DNA from: JAFEDN01 sp963844565 | GTDB lineage: Bacteria > Pseudomonadota > Gammaproteobacteria > Coxiellales > Coxiellaceae | Direction of reading: 5' to 3' | DNA: 64,000 bases | Assembly (NCBI GenBank): GCA_963844565.1 | Contig: CAWJON010000002.1 | Location: 186,001-250,000 of the forward strand | In this document: positions 54,715 through 63,689 of the stretch, piece by piece | Layout: each line of letters opens with the position of its first letter | Numbering within the stretch: position 1 is the stretch's first letter | Notes under the pieces: generated by a model | Told to the model about the DNA's origin: nothing | Databases searched by the model: none | Seen by the model: only the letters and a program-made list of their open reading frames with translations | Position numbers and translations under genes: made by a program

Positions 54715-56282
54715 CAGAGTCCTTTCGGTATGCTGACAGGAGCGTCTTCTTTGTGAAAATATTTTTGGTCAACTGGGTTTAATGATTTTTTCGAAAGATA
54801 AAGCATTACCGCACTAAAGGGTAAGATGATGATAAGATCCAGTGGGAATTTAATCAATCCTCTGCCTCCAAATGTCCCTAAATAGGAAATCACCAGTAAG
54901 CTTGAAAGATAAAAGAAAAACCAGCTGAGACTTCTGTTAATGATAAAGGAAGTTCTTCTTTGATAGAAAAGTGTGATGGCTAGTCCAACAATAACGGCAA
55001 GATATAATTTCCAAAGGATTTCAAAGCTGCACCAGTAAAGCATTAGATTACAAACATAAAACGCAACATAAGCAAAGAATAAACCTGCCGACAGTTTAAA
55101 AGGTCGAGGCGTAGTGGGACAGATTTTGCGTAAAGCTAAAAAACAAATGGGTCCAATACAATAAGAGAGAATGCTGGTGGAAGAGAGAAAAGAAACCATT
55201 TTTTGCCAACTCGGAAAGGGCAAAAACGCTAACATGCCAACTGCAAGGTTAACATAAAGTGTGATTACCGGGATTCTATATTTATTTTCTTTTAAGAAAA
55301 ATTTAGGTAGGTGATCCTGCATGGCCATACCATAAAGGATGCGTGAGGTCGCTGCTGTATAAACCAAGGTGGTCCCAACAGGTGAGAATGACGCATCGAT
55401 CATTAGTAAAATAGAAGTAATACCTAGTCCTAAAAGAAGGGAAAGTCCGACTAAAGGTCCGCTGGCGCCTGGAAAAGTAAGGTGTTGCCAACCGCTGGCA
55501 AGATACTGTTTGGGAATGGCAACAATAAAACTAAGCTGTAGCATAAAATATAGAATAAATCCTACAATGACTGCGCCTAATATAGCGATGGGTATATTAC
55601 GTTGAGGATTTTTGACTTCGCCGGCCAACATTAAGCCATTTTGAAAACCGGTGAACGCAAAAGCAATACCGCCCATTGAAAGGGCAGAGAATATTTGCTT
55701 CCAAGTTTCCTTTTCATGCAATGAAAAATTAATATTATTGAATGAATGTCTTCCGGCATGCAAAAACATAAAAATGGCAAAGGAAGGTATTAAAAATTTG
55801 AAAATGCTGGCATATTTATTGCATTCGGCAAGAAGTTTAATCCCAAAGGTATTCAATGCTACAACAGCAAACATAATTAAAACAGCAGCAACATAGCCAT
55901 ATCCTGATAACTTTATTGCGCCAGCTCCGGTGACGAGGATGGGAAAAAAATGACTGCCATATTGAATGATTGCTTGGGTTTCAATCGGAGTCATAACCAC
56001 ATATGATAACCAGGTGATCCATGCGAATAAAAAACCCACTTCTTTGCCATGCGTAAGTGTAGGATAATTGGCCATTCCGCCGGACAAAGGGAGCATTGCA
56101 CCCAGTTCACAAAGAGGAAGTGCAATGAACAACATAAAGATTGCAGCAATAATCCAGCTGATTAAGGCAGCGCTACCGGCAATTTGTGCGCTGATAAATG
56201 GGCTGAATAACCAGCCGGAACCGACCATTCCGCCGGCTGCAGCAACTAAGATATTGATGGTCGAAATATCACGTTTTAACAT
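54714..56282 (-). CDS. APC-superfamily amino acid permease
   Basis: 522 aa with about 12-14 hydrophobic segments. The N-terminus has AAAGGMVGSGWLFSPF (helix 1 substrate site), GGIAFAFTGFQNGLMLAGE (helix 6) and NPQRNIPIAI, the family loop. A longer C-terminal half and WLSYVVMTPIETQA recall Legionellales and Francisella-type permeases. It is likely an amino acid importer or exchanger of the inner membrane; specificity is unknown. It stands alone, ending at the bidirectional terminator. Confidence 0.85.
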   Translation of the reverse strand: MLKRDISTINILVAAAGGMVGSGWLFSPFISAQIAGSAALISWIIAAIFMLFIALPLCELGAMLPLSGGMANYPTLTHGKEVGFLFAWITWLSYVVMTPIETQAIIQYGSHFFPILVTGAGAIKLSGYGYVAAVLIMFAVVALNTFGIKLLAECNKYASIFKFLIPSFAIFMFLHAGRHSFNNINFSLHEKETWKQIFSALSMGGIAFAFTGFQNGLMLAGEVKNPQRNIPIAILGAVIVGFILYFMLQLSFIVAIPKQYLASGWQHLTFPGASGPLVGLSLLLGLGITSILLMIDASFSPVGTTLVYTAATSRILYGMAMQDHLPKFFLKENKYRIPVITLYVNLAVGMLAFLPFPSWQKMVSFLSSTSILSYCIGPICFLALRKICPTTPRPFKLSAGLFFAYVAFYVCNLMLYWCSFEILWKLYLAVIVGLAITLFYQRRTSFIINRSLSWFFFYLSSLLVISYLGTFGGRGLIKFPLDLIIILPFSAVMLYLSKKSLNPVDQKYFHKEDAPVSIPKGL

Positions 56283-56453
56283 AACTTGAAATTATTAATA
56301 TTATCATATAAATAACAAAACGCACAAAAATTATAGATAAGATTGTAACTGCCTAAGGCTTTTTCGATGGCGAACTGGCTACAACAATCGGGTGTCCTGA
56401 TATAAAGGTAAATGCTAATATGCTTTTGAAGTTCATTAAAGGTAGGGAATAGA

Positions 56454-57479
56454 ATGATGTTTTTATCTGTCGAACATAAAAGTCACAAAATTAGCGGAGT
56501 GATCTTGGTTGCCTTATTGGCCGTATTCAGTATGTATGTGGCGGAAATGCCTTGGTTGATCAAGGCTGGAATAAGTTCCTTGGTCATCGCTATTATTTTT
56601 GGCATGATCTACGGAAATACGTTACGGCATACAGTTCCAGACCAATGGATGCCTGGAATCATCTTTTCCGCCAAACAGCTATTGCGGCTTGCGATCATCT
56701 TATATGGTTTTAGAATCAGTTTTCAACAGATCATCTCAGTCGGTTTTGTGGCGATTTTTTTGGACTGCATTGTGGTCGCGGGAACTTTAATGCTGGGCTA
56801 TTGGGTTGGAGTTAAGTTGCTAAAATTAGATCGCCATTTATCTTTGTTAATCAGTTCCGGTTCTGCCATTTGTGGCGCTGCCGCGGTAATTGCGGTGGAA
56901 GGGGTCTTAAAAAGTGAGCCTTTCAAAGCGAGTGTTGGTGTGGGCACAGTTGTGCTGTTTGGTACAATCGGCATGTTTTTGTACCCATTTTTACAACATA
57001 TAGGCATTATTGACCTTACAGATAATCAATTTGGTATGTTTGTCGGTGCTAGTGTACATGAAGTCGCACAAGCTTTAGTGGCGGGGGCGCATGTCAGTGA
57101 GAAAGCTGAAAATATAGCTGTAATTGTTAAAATGACAAGAGTTTTGCTGCTGGTGCCAGTTTTGATTTTTATGTCATTGTTTGAAAAATCAAAAGTAGCA
57201 TCCACAGAAACTAAGCGCAGACGAATCCATATCCCCTGGTTTGCAATAGGTTTCTTAGCAGTAATTGGATTTAACTCTCTCAATCTACTCTCGCCAATTT
57301 TAGTGGCTTTTATTAATAAAATAGATCTGTTTTTACTAACCATGGCAATGACAGCTATCGGAATAGAAACACATTTTAAGAAAATTAAATCGGTGGGCTT
57401 ACGTCCTTTGTATTTAGCTTTGTTTCTATTTGTCTGGTTGAGCTTTTCAGTTTATACTTTAATCAAGTTTATACTTTAA
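56454..57479 (+). CDS. YeiH/UPF0324-family membrane protein (putative sulfate exporter)
   Basis: 341 aa with about 9-10 hydrophobic segments. Family marks are KQLLRLAIILYGFRISFQQI, ISSGSAICGAAAVIAVEGV (the conserved SAICGASAI-like motif) and VGASVHEVAQALVAG. YeiH-type proteins are thought to export small anions such as sulfite/sulfate; evidence in the family is thin. RBS is TAGGGA. The stop abuts the HAD phosphatase gene directly, so the two form one unit. Confidence 0.9.
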   Translation: MMFLSVEHKSHKISGVILVALLAVFSMYVAEMPWLIKAGISSLVIAIIFGMIYGNTLRHTVPDQWMPGIIFSAKQLLRLAIILYGFRISFQQIISVGFVAIFLDCIVVAGTLMLGYWVGVKLLKLDRHLSLLISSGSAICGAAAVIAVEGVLKSEPFKASVGVGTVVLFGTIGMFLYPFLQHIGIIDLTDNQFGMFVGASVHEVAQALVAGAHVSEKAENIAVIVKMTRVLLLVPVLIFMSLFEKSKVASTETKRRRIHIPWFAIGFLAVIGFNSLNLLSPILVAFINKIDLFLLTMAMTAIGIETHFKKIKSVGLRPLYLALFLFVWLSFSVYTLIKFIL

Positions 57480-57491
57480 ATGAGGGAAGAA

Positions 57492-58103
57492 GTGATTAAA
57501 AATATTGTATTTGATATTGGAAATGTTATGGTCAAATGGCAGCCGACAGAGGTTGTACGTCAAATTTTTCCAGATCAAAATGCTGTTCAACTGACCCAGC
57601 TATTGTTTAAATCTAGTTATTGGTTAGATCTAAATTTAGGTAAAATAACTGAAGCCGAATTAATCAATATATATCACGCATCTATGGGTATCGAAACTCA
57701 GAAACTTCAGAAGCTCATGCGGTCAATTAAAGAATCCATGTTGCCGATTGATCATAGCTTTGAACTATTATCGCATTTACATCAACTTCGTTATTCCTTA
57801 TACGCACTAACTGATAATGTACATGAAATTATGTCTTATTTAAAATTAAAGTATAATTTTTGGAATTTATTCAAAGGTGTTGTTTGCTCGGCAGAAGTTG
57901 GGTTTCTAAAACCCATGCCAGAGATCTATAAAAAACTGTTGGATACTTATTCCCTAAACCCAACCGAAACGGTTTTTATTGATGATCATCCACCTAATGT
58001 TGAAGGAGCAAAAATAGCAGGTATGTTTGCAATCCAATTTAGTAATGTTGCACAATGTATTCCTGAATTAAATAAGGTTTTAGATTGCGAAATTAACATA
58101 TAA
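57492..58103 (+). CDS. HAD-superfamily (subfamily IA) phosphatase, YihX-like
   Basis: About 203 aa. HAD motif I is FDIGNVMVKW (D-x-G-N type), motif II YALTDN, motif III KPMPEIYKK and motif IV FIDDHPPNVEGA. This pattern matches YihX (alpha-D-glucose-1-phosphate phosphatase) and related enzymes in the cytosol. The frame opens with an ATG at 57480 directly after the upstream stop, but GAGGGAAGAA inside that stretch is a better ribosome site for the GTG at 57492, which gives the usual N-terminus. Co-transcribed with the YeiH gene. Confidence 0.88.
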   Translation: MIKNIVFDIGNVMVKWQPTEVVRQIFPDQNAVQLTQLLFKSSYWLDLNLGKITEAELINIYHASMGIETQKLQKLMRSIKESMLPIDHSFELLSHLHQLRYSLYALTDNVHEIMSYLKLKYNFWNLFKGVVCSAEVGFLKPMPEIYKKLLDTYSLNPTETVFIDDHPPNVEGAKIAGMFAIQFSNVAQCIPELNKVLDCEINI

Positions 58104-58150
58104 TTGTGAAAAAGTAAGGTTAGCAACACTAAAAGGCTTAAAAACTCACT

Positions 58151-58387
58151 CCGCTTTGTTCAGCGACATCCGCCTGCTCGCAAGATTGTCTAAACGGGGC
58201 CCGTCAGTGGCGATCTTTTCGTGCTCGCTGCGGCAATAAAGGCTGGGCGCAATACTTTGTTAGTTCCATTGTGCAAAGTGAACTTAAGTACGATGAACTT
58301 CTTTCCCGAATTGCCTCCGCTGCGCGCGAAAAGATCGCCACTGACACCCGTTGCAAAGCTTGTTGGCGGATGCGCTGAACAAAGCTA
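58151..58387. repeat. Large imperfect inverted repeat in a 377-base gap
   Basis: Two arms face each other. GTCAGTGGCGATCTTTTCG at 58203-58221 has its perfect reverse complement at 58327-58345, and GCTTTGTTCAGCG/ATCCGCC at about 58153-58172 has a matching arm, GGCGGAT-CGCTGAACAAAGC, at about 58365-58385. The similarity continues between them to about 58235 and 58310, with a central spacer of about 75 bases. It looks richer in G and C than its surroundings. It contains no full-length frame; a 63-codon frame through it is not a convincing gene. It may be a non-autonomous (MITE-like) or palindromic dispersed element between the HAD gene and the convergent 58481 gene. Confidence 0.7.
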
Positions 58388-58480
58388 TGCAGGACGGATC
58401 AGTTCATCTTAGCATTAAGTAATTTGCCTGGCCTAATCATCTTGGGAATGGGAATCGCTTTGAAAAATTGGTTCATTACT

Positions 58481-59617
58481 TTAGCTACGGCCTAGCGAAT
58501 TATCAACAGACCTTAGATATTGATGAATCGCGTTAGCTGACCGCAAGCCGGCAGATTCATCAGTGATAGAGTAAGTTTCTTGGAACAATTTTTTTTGTAT
58601 CTCCAGATACGGATTAGATAGGGAATCGCCAGCTAAGTGCTTCCATAAATCTGGCAGTTGGTCGAATACATGTCCCATATGCCAATTCAAATAATTGGGA
58701 TGGTTTTGCCAAGGAATATTGTGAGCATTTAAAAATAGGCAAGGTCTGGGAATGCGAATAAATTCATAAATCTGGCTGCTTACATCGCCTAAATAAATAT
58801 CAGCTGCTTGAGTATAGGTCATATCAACTGATTTTTCACTACCAAAATCTATGATCATATGTGGGGCATGAAAATACTTATTTGGGAATTTTTTTTGGTT
58901 AATAACGCGATGAAATAAATTGGTGTGCGGTGCAAAAATAAAATTATAAGTGTTTTGTTGAAAAAAATATTCCAAAATTTCTAAACCCCAGCGCTCCCAT
59001 GAAGAAAGTTCTTGCTCAAAATGTGGATTATAGACAATAATCGGTTTGTTTTCAGAAAAAAGGTTAGCTTTTCTGTCGGTAGGAATGACATCAAATTTGG
59101 GATAACCGGTCACAACACATTTTTCTGCCGGTATTAAACCAGTTTTGATATAAAGATTTTTCTGTTTTTCACCCGGTAAAAGCGCTAAGGAAATTTTTCT
59201 TAAGGAAGCAAAACTCTTACGTGGTCTATCTCCAGCCCCGTGTTTAGAATGAATAAATAATGGTACTTTTGGTGCTTTTTTACATTTGGAAATTAATTTA
59301 TTGGTATCGGAATCAGGGCTAATGATAACGTCATAGCCAAAGAATTTCTGAATATTACAGCCAATAATTCGGGCTGAACTCAGATTTTTACTGCGAAATT
59401 TATATAGAATTTTGATGAAGAAGGAAGGTGGCAGGATTTGGAATTGACATCGATGCCCAGGATAAAGGGCCGAAATTTTCTGCATTAAAGAAAAAGTACG
59501 GGATTGCAAAAAGACAGTGCATTCATAATCCTCCCGTTTGGAAAGTTCTAAAGCGACAGGTAAAAGATGATGAACGTGGTGTATATCATCAAGGATTAAA
59601 AAGGCAATTTTGGGCAT
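58481..59617 (-). CDS. CDP-glycerol glycerophosphotransferase-like protein
   Basis: 378 aa, cytosolic or membrane-associated GT-B-like fold. ISPDSDTNKLISK and HSKHGAGDRPRKSF in the first half, then VTGYPKFDVIPTD, APHTNLFHR and ADIYLGDVSSQIYEFI match the CDP-glycerol/TagB-type family (the D-x-S-S-x-x-x-E/D-F core). Such enzymes transfer glycerol-phosphate or related groups to surface polymers. The gene is divergent from the ACP-ligase-acyltransferase fusion, with about 130 bases between, so the two may share a role in envelope glycolipid or lipid-linked synthesis. Substrate unknown. Confidence 0.68.
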   Translation of the reverse strand: MPKIAFLILDDIHHVHHLLPVALELSKREDYECTVFLQSRTFSLMQKISALYPGHRCQFQILPPSFFIKILYKFRSKNLSSARIIGCNIQKFFGYDVIISPDSDTNKLISKCKKAPKVPLFIHSKHGAGDRPRKSFASLRKISLALLPGEKQKNLYIKTGLIPAEKCVVTGYPKFDVIPTDRKANLFSENKPIIVYNPHFEQELSSWERWGLEILEYFFQQNTYNFIFAPHTNLFHRVINQKKFPNKYFHAPHMIIDFGSEKSVDMTYTQAADIYLGDVSSQIYEFIRIPRPCLFLNAHNIPWQNHPNYLNWHMGHVFDQLPDLWKHLAGDSLSNPYLEIQKKLFQETYSITDESAGLRSANAIHQYLRSVDNSLGRS

Positions 59618-59752
59618 GGTCTACCGTTCCCTTCATTTTTTGTATGAGGTATCATACTACATTATATCAAAATGTTGAATTAGTATTTTATACCCATTTT
59701 GGTATTATTTATTCATGCGAGCGCTTGGCGTTATCTCCAAAATGGGCGTTTT

Positions 59753-62545
59753 ATGACAGAAATAGAATTGAAACTCTTGCAAATTACCCAAGAATTTCTT
59801 TTGGAATTAAAATCTGAACAAGCATCTCGTGCCTTAACCTTAAATGCATCTTTAGAAAAAGATTTAGGCTTAGGAAGCTTAGAACGTGTTGAACTGACCC
59901 GTCGTATTGAAAATGTCTTTGCAATCCAACTTGCTTTGGAATCATTAGAAAAAATTGTTGTATTGCAAGATTTCATTGCATTGATTGAGAGGGCCCAACC
60001 GTCTTTGACCCCCGGTTATGTTTCTTCTCGTCCGCTAGATCAATCCAAAATAGACCCAAAAAATGCCAAAACTTTGGTGGAATTGCTTGAGCAATATTCA
60101 CAATTGGAGCCAGATAGACCGCATATTTTTTTCCAGAATGAGAAAGGCGAAGAGGAGATAATTTCTTATGGGAAATTAGCAGAAAAGGCAAGAGGAGCTG
60201 CTGCAGAAATTTTAGGTTTAAACATTAAACCTAAAGAGACCGTTGCTATTATGCTGCCCACATCGCAAGAGTTTTTTTTTGTTTTCTTTGGAATTTTATT
60301 AGCTGGTGCTATTCCTGTCCCCATTTATCCTCCAACGCAAATTGAACGAATTGAAGAATATGTTCTTTTACAAGCTAAAGTTCTAAAAAATGCTGATATT
60401 CGTTTATTAATTACGCTTGATAAAGGTCGCATGCTCAGTCAAGTTTTAAAATCCTTCCTTCCCAATTTACGGGCAGTAATAACCATTGAGGATATAAACT
60501 ATACTCAAACTCTAAATCAGCGCGATATTCTTCCAGTAAATCCCGAAGATATCGCATTAATCCAATATACCTCCGGAAGTACAGGCGATCCTAAGGGAGT
60601 TGTTTTAACTCATCAAAATGTATTATCAAATATTCGTGCAATTGGACAAAGTATTCAAATTCGCCCCACTGATTTTATGGTGAGTTGGTTGCCACTTTAT
60701 CATGATATGGGTTTAATCGGTGCTTGGTTAGGTAGCCTTTATTTTGGCACCCCGGTTTGTATTTTTTCTCCGTTAATATTTTTGGTCCGTCCTGAACGAT
60801 GGCTGTGGGCAATGCATTATCACCGAGCGACTATTACCGGCGCTCCTAACTTTGCTTATGAATTGTGTGCCAATGCGATTAGTAATGAAAAATTGGCTGG
60901 TTTAGATTTGAGTGCTTTGCGCTTAACATTAAGTGGAGCAGAAACAATTCAGGCGACAACGATTAGGAAGTTTACCAAGAAATTCTCTCCCTATCACTTT
61001 GATCCCAAAGCGATGGCTCCTGGCTATGGATTGGCGGAGTCAACAATGGGACTTATTTTCTCGCCACTGCAGAGAGAGCCTAAAATAGATTTGGTAGAAA
61101 GGGATACTTTTATGAAGCAAGGTAAGGCCATGCCTGCTAAAACTACCGATAAATTTACGTTAGAAATTGTTTCTTGTGGTTTTCCTTTATCCGACCATCA
61201 AGTGAGAATTGTTGATGAAAACGAAAAAAATGTGGAAGAAAGACGAGTAGGGTCTCTCCAGTTTAAAGGTCCTTCGAATATGAAAGGCTACTACAAAAAT
61301 CCCCAAGCAACAGAAAAAATTGTTCATGATGGTTGGATAGACTCAGGCGATTTGGCTTACCAAGCCGAAGGGGAAATTTATATTGCTGGACGTAAAAAGG
61401 ATATTATTATTTCAGCGGGTCGTAATATTTATCCCGAAGAAATTGAAAAAATTTCGGCGACTGTTCCGGGTGTAATCTGGGGATGTGTCATTGCTTTTGG
61501 ATTGCAAGATCCACAAACAGGCACGGAACAATGCATTATTGTCGCTGAAACTGAGGAAAAAGATCCAGAAATTCGAAAAAACATCATGCACTCTGTTAAG
61601 ACCAAAGTTGCATTAGCGACAAATATAACCCCGAATCAAGTTGTATTAGTCACTCCTCATACGGTGCCAAAAACACCTAGCGGTAAAGTGCAGCGTTCAG
61701 CCTGCAAACAGGCTTATTTACAGAATCGGCTATCTCATCCTAAAAAACCCTTATGGTTGCAGATGACGAAACTTATGTTTACCAGCGCAAAAGAGAAAAC
61801 TACGCAAGGACTATTTAAATTTGGTCGTTTTTTCTATACTATTTATGCTTGGTTAATAGCTATTATTACCATAATCCCAGTATGGGTTATGTTATTGTTC
61901 AGTAACTATAGTTTAAGCGCAAGCCTAATTTCCGGGTGGGCTAAATTTATTTTGAAGTTAATTTTCTGTCCCTTAAAAGTTAAAGGTAACACGGAATTTC
62001 TCCAGCAGGGTGGGATGATTTTGACCTGCAATCATGCCAGTTATCTGGATGCTATAGTTTTGCTTGCGGCACTACCAAAAAATCTAATTTTTGTCGCCAA
62101 ACAAGAGCTGATTCGAACGCCAATTGCCTCCATTGTAATTCGTAAACTTCATTATATTTTAGTAAAAAGACTGGATATCATGGATAGCGTGCAAAATACA
62201 TCTTTAATTCTGCAAAAACTAGAGCAGGGTCATTCGGTTTTAATATTTCCTGAGGGAACATTTACTTATGCAACTGGTTTGCGAGCTTTTAAAATGGGAG
62301 CATTTAAACTGGCGGTCGAGTTTAAAATCCCAATCTGTCCCATGGGGTTGCAAGGTACGCGAAAAATGTTTAGAGGTAACCAATGGCTATTGGCCCCAAC
62401 TAAGTTGACTTTAGATGTGGGTTCTCCTGTAATCGCTGAAGGCCACGGTTGGGAAGAAGCGGCTCGATTGCGTGATCTAATACGTAAACAAATTGCCGAA
62501 CGTTGCGGGGAACGTCAGATAGACCTAGTGTCAGCTAAATTGTAA
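59753..62545 (+). CDS. Trifunctional ACP, fatty-acyl-AMP ligase and 1-acylglycerol-3-phosphate acyltransferase-like fusion
   Basis: About 930 aa. Residues 1-80 are an acyl carrier protein (DLGLGSLERVEL, phosphopantetheine Ser at about 42). Residues about 100-640 are an AMP-forming acyl ligase with YTSGSTGDPKGVV at about 272, a GYGLAESTMG segment and GRKKDIIISAGRNIYPEE. Residues about 740-930 are a PlsC-type acyltransferase with NHASYLDA (HX4D at about 759) and FPEGT (about 832). A hydrophobic segment at about 690-720 may hold the last domain at the membrane. The order implies activation of a fatty acid, loading on the attached carrier and transfer to a lipid acceptor. I choose the ATG at 59753 over 59699. 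Confidence 0.9.
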   Translation: MTEIELKLLQITQEFLLELKSEQASRALTLNASLEKDLGLGSLERVELTRRIENVFAIQLALESLEKIVVLQDFIALIERAQPSLTPGYVSSRPLDQSKIDPKNAKTLVELLEQYSQLEPDRPHIFFQNEKGEEEIISYGKLAEKARGAAAEILGLNIKPKETVAIMLPTSQEFFFVFFGILLAGAIPVPIYPPTQIERIEEYVLLQAKVLKNADIRLLITLDKGRMLSQVLKSFLPNLRAVITIEDINYTQTLNQRDILPVNPEDIALIQYTSGSTGDPKGVVLTHQNVLSNIRAIGQSIQIRPTDFMVSWLPLYHDMGLIGAWLGSLYFGTPVCIFSPLIFLVRPERWLWAMHYHRATITGAPNFAYELCANAISNEKLAGLDLSALRLTLSGAETIQATTIRKFTKKFSPYHFDPKAMAPGYGLAESTMGLIFSPLQREPKIDLVERDTFMKQGKAMPAKTTDKFTLEIVSCGFPLSDHQVRIVDENEKNVEERRVGSLQFKGPSNMKGYYKNPQATEKIVHDGWIDSGDLAYQAEGEIYIAGRKKDIIISAGRNIYPEEIEKISATVPGVIWGCVIAFGLQDPQTGTEQCIIVAETEEKDPEIRKNIMHSVKTKVALATNITPNQVVLVTPHTVPKTPSGKVQRSACKQAYLQNRLSHPKKPLWLQMTKLMFTSAKEKTTQGLFKFGRFFYTIYAWLIAIITIIPVWVMLLFSNYSLSASLISGWAKFILKLIFCPLKVKGNTEFLQQGGMILTCNHASYLDAIVLLAALPKNLIFVAKQELIRTPIASIVIRKLHYILVKRLDIMDSVQNTSLILQKLEQGHSVLIFPEGTFTYATGLRAFKMGAFKLAVEFKIPICPMGLQGTRKMFRGNQWLLAPTKLTLDVGSPVIAEGHGWEEAARLRDLIRKQIAERCGERQIDLVSAKL

Positions 62546-62572
62546 TATTTTTACCAGAATTGAAGGTGTTTT

Positions 62573-63574
62573 ATGAATCGAAAAGTAGTTAAATTTTTAT
62601 GGTTATTGGTCATTCTTTCCTTGGGCTTTGTTTTTAAAGCCGATGCTGACGAAGCCAACGTTAATCCTAAAAACCTAATCGAATATCCTTACTCACTTTC
62701 ATATTTTACGCTGAACAGCCAAGGTCAGAATTTGAAAATGGCCTACATGGATATTAAGCCGGTGGCTTACAATGGCAAAACTGTAGTTTTAATGCATGGC
62801 AAATATTTTAATGGACGTTATTGGCAAGGCGTTATTGCAGAATTAGTAAAAAATGGTTATCGAGTTATTGTTCCAGATCAGTTAGGTTTTGGTCGTTCTT
62901 CTCAGCCTGAGCATTACCAATTTAGCTTTCAGCAGCTTGCTAAAAATACCCATGATTTACTTGATTTTTTGCAAGTGGATTCTGTTATCGTAATCGGTCA
63001 TTCCATGGGCGGTATGTTAGCCACTCGATTTGCCTTAATGTACCCTTCGCAAACCAAAGCTTTAGTGCTTGAAAATCCAATTGGTTTAGAGGATTGGAAA
63101 CGTTACATACCTTATCATTCTATCGATGAAAATTATCAGTTTGAGAAAAAACAAACAGTCTCTACGATAAAAGCTTATCAACGAGAAAATTATTATCATG
63201 GCGAATGGAAGCCTGAATATGATCAATGGATCAACACAGACCTATTAAATCGGACAGATTTTTTAATTATTGCTTGGAATTCAGCTTTACTTTCTGACAT
63301 GATTTTTACTCAGCCGGTCTTGTATGAATTTGAGGATTTAAAAATACCAACTTTGTTAATCATTGGTCAGCTGGATAGAACGGTAATTGGAAAAAACTGG
63401 GCTTCGCCGGTGATTGCTAGTCAACTTGGAAATTATGCTCAACTAGGGAAAAAAATGACAAAGCTAATTCCTAACGCGATCTTAAAACCTATTCCAAATA
63501 CCGGCCATATTCCTCATATTGAAAATCCACAAGCTTTCTACGATGCCTTGTTGCCTTTCTTAGCCGAGCAATGA
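62573..63574 (+). CDS. Exported or membrane-anchored alpha/beta hydrolase
   Basis: 333 aa. An N-terminal signal or anchor (VVKFLWLLVILSLGF) is followed by the fold: LMHGKYFNGRYWQ (oxyanion region), VPDQLGFGRSSQP, VIGHSMGGMLATR (nucleophile Ser), IIGQLDRTV (acid) and NTGHIPHIENP (His). All three triad residues are present. It could be a periplasmic lipase or esterase. It is 27 bases after the ACP/ligase/acyltransferase fusion on the same strand, which suggests a joint role in lipid turnover. Confidence 0.88.
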   Translation: MNRKVVKFLWLLVILSLGFVFKADADEANVNPKNLIEYPYSLSYFTLNSQGQNLKMAYMDIKPVAYNGKTVVLMHGKYFNGRYWQGVIAELVKNGYRVIVPDQLGFGRSSQPEHYQFSFQQLAKNTHDLLDFLQVDSVIVIGHSMGGMLATRFALMYPSQTKALVLENPIGLEDWKRYIPYHSIDENYQFEKKQTVSTIKAYQRENYYHGEWKPEYDQWINTDLLNRTDFLIIAWNSALLSDMIFTQPVLYEFEDLKIPTLLIIGQLDRTVIGKNWASPVIASQLGNYAQLGKKMTKLIPNAILKPIPNTGHIPHIENPQAFYDALLPFLAEQ

Positions 63575-63591
63575 GTGGAAAGAACCTAATT

Positions 63592-63629
63592 TTCTTTGTG
63601 TTTCAGTCACACTGCGTGAGACACAAGAA
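63592..63629 (+). terminator. Possible terminator after the 62573 hydrolase gene
   Basis: TTCTTTGTGTTTCA and TGAGACACAAGAA pair imperfectly around GTCACACTGCG, 18 bases after the stop. An A-rich and then T-rich stretch follows (AGTAAACTAAAATTTT). The stem has G-U pairs and one bulge, so it is a moderate candidate. Confidence 0.35.
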
Positions 63630-63689
63630 GTAAACTAAAATTTTCTTATCGCACCTTCATTAAGGCTAAGCGTTGATGTGCCATATTTT

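Noticed and set aside
58221..58412. 63-aa frame inside the large inverted repeat
   Set aside because: The frame exists because of the GC-richer palindrome; it has no ribosome site or motif.
59428..59817. 129-aa plus-strand frame spanning the 58481/59753 gap
   Set aside because: It overlaps the antisense start of the CDP-glycerol-type gene and the true start of the fusion gene in another frame.
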